A DNA stretch of 64,000 nt from an uncultured Odoribacter sp. Lineage in GTDB: Bacteria; Bacteroidota; Bacteroidia; Bacteroidales; Marinifilaceae. The notes under the pieces are model-generated. The model had not been told where the DNA came from. It saw only the letters and a program-made list of their open reading frames with translations, and did not search any database. Where the stretch lies: NCBI GenBank assembly GCA_900541415.1, contig UQJP01000015.1, forward strand, positions 1 through 64,000. Direction: 5' to 3'. The position numbers and the translations under genes are program-made. Positions 58,533-64,000 of the stretch are shown here, one piece after another. Numbering within the stretch: the first letter of the stretch is position 1; each line of letters begins with the position of its first letter.

Positions 58533-60348
58533 CATCGGTATGAATGGATTGTAGCCAGGCTTTCAAAAGCTCATCGTTCCGATTCAACGAATCGGTTTGA
58601 ATGTATTGGCGGCTTTGTAAATTATAAATAGAAGTTCCATACTCCGACACCACTCCCGCAGCCCCGGAATAAGAGTAAAAAGCGAAAGGTTTTACGTCTT
58701 TTGCCAGTAAATTCTTACTATACTTATATGGGGAATAATCCAAATCCATCTGCGCCAGTAAAGTCGCAACCATGTCGGTTTGCGAGCCAATCACAGGGAT
58801 AACCGTATCCCTCACCTGCAAAGCTCCTCCTGAAAAAATCAGAGGAATCCGGTACATAGCCGGATCGGTAGGACTTAAATTCCCCACATAACGGGTTCCA
58901 TGATCCGCCATCAGGATAAACAGGGTGTTTTCCCAAAGCCCGGACGATTTACATTCCTCCACCAGCTTCCCGATGCAGCTATCCGTATACCAAACGGCAT
59001 TCAGGAATTTATTCTCCGTGTCGTCACCTTGAATGTGAGTGGGAATAGGCACTTCAAAAGGCTCATGGCTATCCAGGTTAAAAGCCATATACATAAAAGG
59101 CTGTGGAGCCTTTTTCAGGTCTTCTGCCAAACGGGCGTACATATACTGATCGTGTACACCCCATTTGAAACGGGTTTTTATAGCTTCTCCCGAAAAATCA
59201 TCCTCGGTCACCATGCTTTGAAAACTCATCGTGACATAAGAACGGAAACCTCCGAAATTAATATCCCCGGCATAATAATAACGGGTAGAATATCCTTCTT
59301 TTTCCAAATCTTTCGGAAAACGCGGATGAGCCACCGTTTTATTCGGGTAACGGATCATGGCAATATCCGGATGAGCGGGGAAAGCGCTGATAGCAGCCAG
59401 CATCCCCCGGTCAGAACGTCCGGCAGTAGCATAAATATTGGAAAACAACACTCCTTCTTTTGCCAACGCATCCAAATGGGGAGTCACTCCCGGCACTCCT
59501 CCCAAAGCTCCCACGGCATTAGCGGTAAAACTTTCCAATAAAAGAAAAACGATATTGGGACGGGAAGTTTTCAGCAAACGGGGATACAAGGTATCGGTTT
59601 TCACCAAATCGGCTACGATCGCTTCCGCTTTATCGGCCTCCATAAAATTATAGTTCCCTTCAAATTTATGAATATGCAGCAATTCATAAATAAAATTCCA
59701 CACCGGATTCACCGCCGCCTGGTTTGCAAACATACTTTTGGGGTGAAAATACACAAAACTGCTATTCATCGGGGCTACGTTAAAACCGCCTCTTACCGGA
59801 ATAAGCATTCCCCCTCCGATTACCAGAAACACAGGAATCTGCCACCATGCCCCCCTCGTGTAATGCAGGGAACGAAGCACAAAACGGCGATATAGGAACC
59901 AGCCGGCCACCACAAAAGCAATCAGGATCAGGATCAACCCGATCATTAAGCCAACAGGAGTGGAAGCCACGGCCTGTTTAGGATCTTTCAGGTATACCAA
60001 AGGGGTAACATCCAAATGATACCCCCAGCTTTTAAACAATTCCAAATCGACGGTCATGATACCGGAAAACACAATCAACAGCACGATCGTAATCCCAGAA
60101 AATAATTTACGGACCACCTGTTCGCGCACAAAAGGCGTAACGGCCATAATCAAACACGACAACATCATGATGTATCCTCCCAAAGACAGGTCGAGCCTCA
60201 ATCCCCGGAAAAATATCCGGACATAATCTCCTCCTGTGAGGGTACTCGCTTCATTCCCCTGATAAAACAGGAAAAGCGCTTTAGCCACAAGAGAAAGGAA
60301 TATCCAAAAAAGATAATATTTCAGCAGGAATAATAACTTATTTTTCAT
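58516..60348 (-). CDS. LTA-synthase-family membrane phosphoglycerol-type transferase
   Basis: A 610-residue protein with five N-terminal membrane helices (about 4-28, 57-74, 83-103, 130-153, 167-184) and an extracytoplasmic alkaline-phosphatase-fold (sulfatase Pfam) domain from about 265. Motifs are N-I-V-F-L-L-L-E-S-F-T, the presumed nucleophile region A-G-R-S-D-R-G, and M-A-D-H-G-T-R near 480. In Gram-positives this family polymerises glycerol phosphate; in Gram-negative Bacteroidetes it may transfer head groups to glycans or lipids. It is the last gene of the minus-strand operon, 8 bases after its neighbour. Confidence 0.85.
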   Translation of the reverse strand: MKNKLLFLLKYYLFWIFLSLVAKALFLFYQGNEASTLTGGDYVRIFFRGLRLDLSLGGYIMMLSCLIMAVTPFVREQVVRKLFSGITIVLLIVFSGIMTVDLELFKSWGYHLDVTPLVYLKDPKQAVASTPVGLMIGLILILIAFVVAGWFLYRRFVLRSLHYTRGAWWQIPVFLVIGGGMLIPVRGGFNVAPMNSSFVYFHPKSMFANQAAVNPVWNFIYELLHIHKFEGNYNFMEADKAEAIVADLVKTDTLYPRLLKTSRPNIVFLLLESFTANAVGALGGVPGVTPHLDALAKEGVLFSNIYATAGRSDRGMLAAISAFPAHPDIAMIRYPNKTVAHPRFPKDLEKEGYSTRYYYAGDINFGGFRSYVTMSFQSMVTEDDFSGEAIKTRFKWGVHDQYMYARLAEDLKKAPQPFMYMAFNLDSHEPFEVPIPTHIQGDDTENKFLNAVWYTDSCIGKLVEECKSSGLWENTLFILMADHGTRYVGNLSPTDPAMYRIPLIFSGGALQVRDTVIPVIGSQTDMVATLLAQMDLDYSPYKYSKNLLAKDVKPFAFYSYSGAAGVVSEYGTSIYNLQSRQYIQTDSLNRNDELLKAWLQSIHTDVIGQP

Positions 60349-60356
60349 TACGGTTA

Positions 60357-61613
60357 TCAGGTCTTATGTTGTTTTTTCTTTGCAGCCGGGAAAAGCACAT
60401 TATTCAAAATCAGCCTGTATCCGGGAGATTGTTTATGCAGGTCGAGTTCTGTAACCGGATCGCCCACCAGATGCTGATAATCTTCCGGATCGTGCCCGCC
60501 ATAGAACGTCCATGTCCCTTTTCCATATTCCCCGTGTATATACCGGGCTTCGTTCGCCACCTTATTTTCCCCCATAATCAATACGTCCGATTTAATCAGG
60601 TTTTTCCGGAAAGCCGTGGTTTGCCCCATAAACCCTTTTATCATATTTTCATGATTCTGGCACAACATCGTAGGCACAGGATCCCATTTGGCCGAAAATT
60701 CAAACAAAAGGAAATAGTCGTCTTTCTCGCTGACTTTACGGGTATCGGTCACATCTATATCGGAATACTCGTATATATTCGGATTCAATTCCAACTTAAA
60801 ATCCCGGAAAGCAAAAGTCTTTGAGAAATCGAGTTTTTCCTGTGCCTGCGGATCTATGGGGTCACCGTCGAATACAGACGCGCAAATATCCACCTCCATT
60901 GCTGATAAAGCTATATCATACGTATCGGTGGCCGAACACATGGCAAACATAAACCCTCCCGCAGCCACATAATCACGAATCGTACGGACAACCGCTTTTT
61001 TCAGTTCGGAAATTTTAGTATAACCGTATTTTTTCGCTGTCTGCAAATTCGCAGCTTCTTCCGCCTGATACCAGGGCATATGGCGGTAGCTCCGGTAAAA
61101 TTTTCCCATCTGCCCGGTAAAATCTTCATGGTGCAGGTGCAACCAGTCATAATCCTTTAATTTACCGTCCAAAATTTCAGAGTCGTACACCACATCATAA
61201 GGAATTTCGGCATAGGTTAAAGCCAAGGTAACGGCATCGTCCCAGGGCTTTTTTTCTTTGGGTGAATAAACGGCTATCCGGGGAGCTTTTTCCAGTTTCA
61301 TAGCATCCGCATTCACTTCCGGCTGTGCCACTTCGGCCAATATATTATTCAGGCGGGCGGGCGGAATCACTTCGAAGCTAACCCCTTTCAATAAACATTC
61401 CGTACGCCCCTCCGTGTCGAAGGGCACAACAAAACTCCCTCCCCTGTAATTCAGCAACCACTGCACCTCATATCCTTTTTTCAGAGCATGGTAAGCCACG
61501 CCATAAGCCTTGAGATGATTCGTCTGAGTGTTATCCATAGGGATCAGAATGTGGTTTGCTTTCAGCGTCATCCCAACAAACAACAAAACAAGCAATACCG
61601 CAAACTTTCTCAT
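60357..61613 (-). CDS. Secreted protein usually labelled asparagine synthetase B
   Basis: A 418-residue protein with a signal peptide (about 1-20, L-K-A-N). The start N-H-I-L-I-P-M-D, and L-N-Y-R-G-G-S-F and M-C-S-A-T-D-T-Y-D near 232, match a conserved Bacteroidetes/Flavobacteria family commonly called asparagine synthetase B. It has no PP-loop and lacks the N-terminal Cys of glutaminase domains, so I do not support that function. The middle part (about 108-235) looks like a class I amidotransferase-like fold (F-M-F-A-M-C-S). Its true role is unknown. It lies between dnaB and the LTA-synthase-like gene. Confidence 0.8.
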   Translation of the reverse strand: MRKFAVLLVLLFVGMTLKANHILIPMDNTQTNHLKAYGVAYHALKKGYEVQWLLNYRGGSFVVPFDTEGRTECLLKGVSFEVIPPARLNNILAEVAQPEVNADAMKLEKAPRIAVYSPKEKKPWDDAVTLALTYAEIPYDVVYDSEILDGKLKDYDWLHLHHEDFTGQMGKFYRSYRHMPWYQAEEAANLQTAKKYGYTKISELKKAVVRTIRDYVAAGGFMFAMCSATDTYDIALSAMEVDICASVFDGDPIDPQAQEKLDFSKTFAFRDFKLELNPNIYEYSDIDVTDTRKVSEKDDYFLLFEFSAKWDPVPTMLCQNHENMIKGFMGQTTAFRKNLIKSDVLIMGENKVANEARYIHGEYGKGTWTFYGGHDPEDYQHLVGDPVTELDLHKQSPGYRLILNNVLFPAAKKKQHKT

Positions 61614-61651
61614 AGCATTCTATTTATCCGTAAAACAAATTACCTTATATC

Positions 61652-63184
61652 TTAAAAAGGTGCGCCGCCGGATTCGAAACTGTCACGCACCGTCTCAAAA
61701 TCCTGTTGCTGCAAAGGAGGCACATCATCGTTCATCTTCGAACCGAAAATCTGTGTCACCACTTCGCCTGTCGAAGCATTGGAAGCAAACGGAGAAGTCG
61801 TATCCAAATCGCAGAACTGCGTCAGTTCCGAACGGAAACGCAGGCTCACCTCTCCCACGGCACCATTACGATGTTTCGCTATAATGATATTAGCGATCCC
61901 CAGCAGGGAATTTCCTTCGTTATCGGTCGTGATACCGTATTTTTCAGGACGGTGGATAAACAACACCATATCGGCATCCTGCTCGATTGACCCGGACTCA
62001 CGTAAATCCGATAACATCGGTTTTTTGTCCGGACGCGATTCCACCCCACGGTTCAACTGCGACAATGCCAGCACAGGAATGCTCAGCTCTTTGGCGATGA
62101 TCTTCAACTGGCGGGAAATCATACTGACTTCCTGCTCACGATTCCCCCTCATATCCGCCCCGGCTGTCATCAATTGCAAATAGTCGATAATCAACACTTT
62201 TATGTCGTATTTCTGCTTTAAACGACGGCATTTGGCGCGTAATTCAAAGATCGAAAGCGCCGGAGTATCGTCCACCAAAATAGGAGCTTCTACCAGAGCC
62301 TTGATACGACTGTGTAGCTGCTGCCATTCATCATCGGTCAGCCGTCCAGTTTTCAGTTTTTCGGAACTGAGTTCCGTTTCACTGGCAATCAAACGATTCA
62401 CCAATTGCACCCCCGACATCTCCAACGAAAATATGGCAACAGGCTGATGATGCGTCACCGCCATATTACGCGCCATGGAAAGCACGAAGGCCGTTTTTCC
62501 CATAGCCGGACGGGCAGCCACAATCACCAGGTCGGAAGGCTGCCAACCGGCAGTAACGGCATCCAAAGCATTAAATCCGGAGGGTACGCCACTGATACCG
62601 TCCGGTTTTTTGGCGGCATCCTGAATACCTTTAATAGCCGCCTCGATAATCGGAGCGATCTCCGCTGTATCTTTCTTTATATTGCCGTCGGCAAGGTCGA
62701 AAACCGATTTTTGAGCCTTGTCCATCAAATCGGACACATCAGTACTTTCATCGTAAGCCAGCGCTTGCAATTCCGTGCAAATCCCGATTAATTTGCGCTG
62801 TAAATATTTCTGTACAATGATTTTGGCATGAAACTCGATATGAGCGGCAGAAGCCACCCGCGAAGTCAATTGAGACAGGTAATAATATCCTCCCACCTGT
62901 TCCAATTCCCCGCTTTGTTTCAAAGCCTCGCTCACCGTCAATAAGTCCACCGGATCATCGTTCAGGAACAATTTATGGATCGCCCGGAAAATCCGCTGGT
63001 GCGCATCTTTATAAAATGCATCCGGCTCCAACAAATCGCCGACAGCGGAAAAAGCATCCCGCTCAAGCATCAAAGCTCCCAGCAAAGCCTCTTCCAGGTC
63101 TACGGCCTGCGGCGGCATCTTTCCATACTCCGCCTGCAAATCCTTTAGATTATTTTTGTTATTATATTCCGGTTTTTTAGCCAT
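61652..63184 (-). CDS. dnaB: Replicative DNA helicase DnaB
   Basis: A 510-residue hexameric helicase. The N-terminal domain (about 20-125) has P-P-Q-A-V-D-L-E-E-A-L-L-G-A-L-M; the RecA-like C-terminal domain has Walker A A-A-R-P-A-M-G-K-T-A, Walker B V-L-I-I-D-Y-L-Q-L-M and R-E-S-G-S-I-E-Q-D-A-D. DnaB unwinds the replication fork. The C-terminal tail beyond residue 460 is poorly conserved and acidic. No intein is present. It is the middle gene of a five-gene minus-strand run. Confidence 0.97.
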   Translation of the reverse strand: MAKKPEYNNKNNLKDLQAEYGKMPPQAVDLEEALLGALMLERDAFSAVGDLLEPDAFYKDAHQRIFRAIHKLFLNDDPVDLLTVSEALKQSGELEQVGGYYYLSQLTSRVASAAHIEFHAKIIVQKYLQRKLIGICTELQALAYDESTDVSDLMDKAQKSVFDLADGNIKKDTAEIAPIIEAAIKGIQDAAKKPDGISGVPSGFNALDAVTAGWQPSDLVIVAARPAMGKTAFVLSMARNMAVTHHQPVAIFSLEMSGVQLVNRLIASETELSSEKLKTGRLTDDEWQQLHSRIKALVEAPILVDDTPALSIFELRAKCRRLKQKYDIKVLIIDYLQLMTAGADMRGNREQEVSMISRQLKIIAKELSIPVLALSQLNRGVESRPDKKPMLSDLRESGSIEQDADMVLFIHRPEKYGITTDNEGNSLLGIANIIIAKHRNGAVGEVSLRFRSELTQFCDLDTTSPFASNASTGEVVTQIFGSKMNDDVPPLQQQDFETVRDSFESGGAPF

Positions 63185-63206
63185 ACAGCAACATTATAAT
63201 ATTTCC

Positions 63207-63779
63207 CTAACCTATCAATTTTTTTTCTTTCAACTTCCAAAAACACCGGGCTGTGGCTTCCACATCGGCCATTGCATTATGGGCATTGTCAAAACCCGTT
63301 CCGAACAACACCTGGTGCAGTTCCGACAAACGGGGCGATTTAAAGCCTTTCTTACCGGGCAATTTACAAAAGTCAGTAGAACATTTCATCGTACAGATTT
63401 TCGGCTTCAAAAACAATGTCGTCATCATCCGCAACCGTTCAAACTCTGCTCCGACGATACATTCGTCAAAACTGATATTGTGCCCCACCAAAGCATAAGC
63501 CTCGTCTATCTTTTCAGAAAATTGTTCCAATACGTCACGAATAGGTTCTCCCTTTTCCAAAGCAATCTGTGTGGTTATCCCATGCACCCTGGCCGCCTCG
63601 GCAGGTATTGCAAAACCCTCCGGCTTCACAATCGCATTCCGGCTTTCCAATGTATTTCCCTGGGCATCACACATAATCCAGGCCAGCTGAACCAGCCGGG
63701 GCCAATTCTCAACATCGGTCACCGGTGCGTTCCAGCGCGCCGGCAGCCCTGTTGTTTCCGTATCGAAAAATAGATACAT
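63207..63779 (-). CDS. DEDDh-type 3'-5' exonuclease
   Basis: A 190-residue exonuclease of the DNA polymerase III epsilon fold. Catalytic residues are Asp6 and Glu8 (F-F-D-T-E-T-T-G), the second Asp in V-G-H-N-I-S-F-D-E, and His/Asp in H-N-A-M-A-D-V-E-A-T. The N-terminus M-Y-L-F-F-D-T-E-T-T is typical of this small form in Bacteroidetes. It may proofread during replication or trim RNA; its place next to dnaB favours a DNA role. It starts 8 bases after the fabI stop. Confidence 0.9.
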   Translation of the reverse strand: MYLFFDTETTGLPARWNAPVTDVENWPRLVQLAWIMCDAQGNTLESRNAIVKPEGFAIPAEAARVHGITTQIALEKGEPIRDVLEQFSEKIDEAYALVGHNISFDECIVGAEFERLRMMTTLFLKPKICTMKCSTDFCKLPGKKGFKSPRLSELHQVLFGTGFDNAHNAMADVEATARCFWKLKEKKLIG

Positions 63780-63787
63780 ATCGGAAT

Positions 63788-64000
63788 TTATTTTTTATCG
63801 TCGTTATCGAAACTCTTATTATACTGGTGCATTGCCCGGTAGCTCATACCCATGCTCGAAAATCCTCCATCGTGGTAAAGATTCTGCATGGTGATTTTTT
63901 TCGTAAGGTCTGAAAATAAACAAACACAGTAATTGGCGCATTCATCAGCCGTTGCGTTTCCGAGCGGCGACATACGGTCGGCAAAATCCACCAAAGAATC
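63788..64000 (-). CDS. Enoyl-ACP reductase FabI type, C-terminal part (right end cut)
   Basis: The frame is open to the window edge. The 71 visible residues (D-F-A-D-R-M-S-P-L-G, then C-L-F-S-D-L-T-K-K-I-T and L-Y-H-D-G-G-F-S-S-M-G) match the end of FabI-like enoyl-ACP reductases of the SDR superfamily in Bacteroidetes. FabI performs the last reduction of each fatty-acid elongation cycle with NADH. The catalytic Tyr and cofactor motif are beyond the edge. It heads the run towards the exonuclease and dnaB. Confidence 0.85.
   Translation of the reverse strand, partial: DSLVDFADRMSPLGNATADECANYCVCLFSDLTKKITMQNLYHDGGFSSMGMSYRAMHQYNKSFDNDDKK

Overview
The window is a gene-dense, ordinary-looking stretch of a Bacteroidales chromosome. 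The signs are -7 promoter elements of the Bacteroidetes type (TAnnTTTG), few Shine-Dalgarno sequences, many family-restricted proteins (DUF3078, DUF4932, DUF2851, OstA-like, CarboxypepD_reg-like), a serine-type sulfatase and a GH110 alpha-galactosidase. The protein set suggests a gut anaerobe close to Odoribacter or Butyricimonas; this is inferred from family content, not from a search. No rRNA, tRNA, insertion sequence, prophage or CRISPR array was recognised. Both ends cut a gene: a short-chain dehydrogenase on the left and a FabI-type enoyl-ACP reductase on the right.

Layout: 1-5.2 kb holds an envelope run (SDR, DUF3078 outer-membrane protein, nucleoid-associated protein, MltG, zincin-like lipoprotein). 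5.3-6.5 kb is the rpsF-rpsR-rplI operon. 6.7-11.7 kb has an MmcQ/YjbR protein, a UvrA and the pyrK-pyrD pair. 11.8-12.9 kb holds an XRE regulator and a 678-base non-coding region with five copies of one 14-base palindrome, two of which sit on promoter -7 elements. 12.9-17.5 kb has aminopeptidase P, an ECF sigma factor with a membrane-anchored beta-barrel partner, and two small envelope proteins. 17.7-24.9 kb is purH followed by the rod-shape genes mreB-mreC-mreD-mrdA-rodA. 25.3-28.7 kb has a calcium P-type ATPase and a NUDIX hydrolase.

28.7-34 kb is a biotin operon on the minus strand (small leader ORF, bioB, bioA, bioF, bioG, bioC). It has no bioD, and a strong terminator-like hairpin lies between the leader ORF and bioB. 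34.1-40 kb combines a GH110 galactosidase overlapping queC, a TPR protein and the queD-queE pair; QueD and QueE both carry unusual active-site motifs. 40-43.6 kb has a sulfatase and a RecQ helicase.

43.7-48.5 kb is an outer-membrane biogenesis run (PPIC-like lipoprotein, SurA, MoxR ATPase, OstA/LptA-like protein). 48.9-56.6 kb has family-restricted proteins, formate-tetrahydrofolate ligase and a membrane metallophosphoesterase. 56.6-64 kb has a SpoIIE-type phosphatase facing a minus-strand operon (fabI, DEDDh exonuclease, dnaB, a secreted protein usually mislabelled asparagine synthetase B, and an LTA-synthase-like enzyme).

No single spectacular system is present. The best candidates for new biology are regulatory or enzymatic: the attenuator-like element before bioB, the palindrome array around the XRE regulator, and the altered QueD and QueE motifs.
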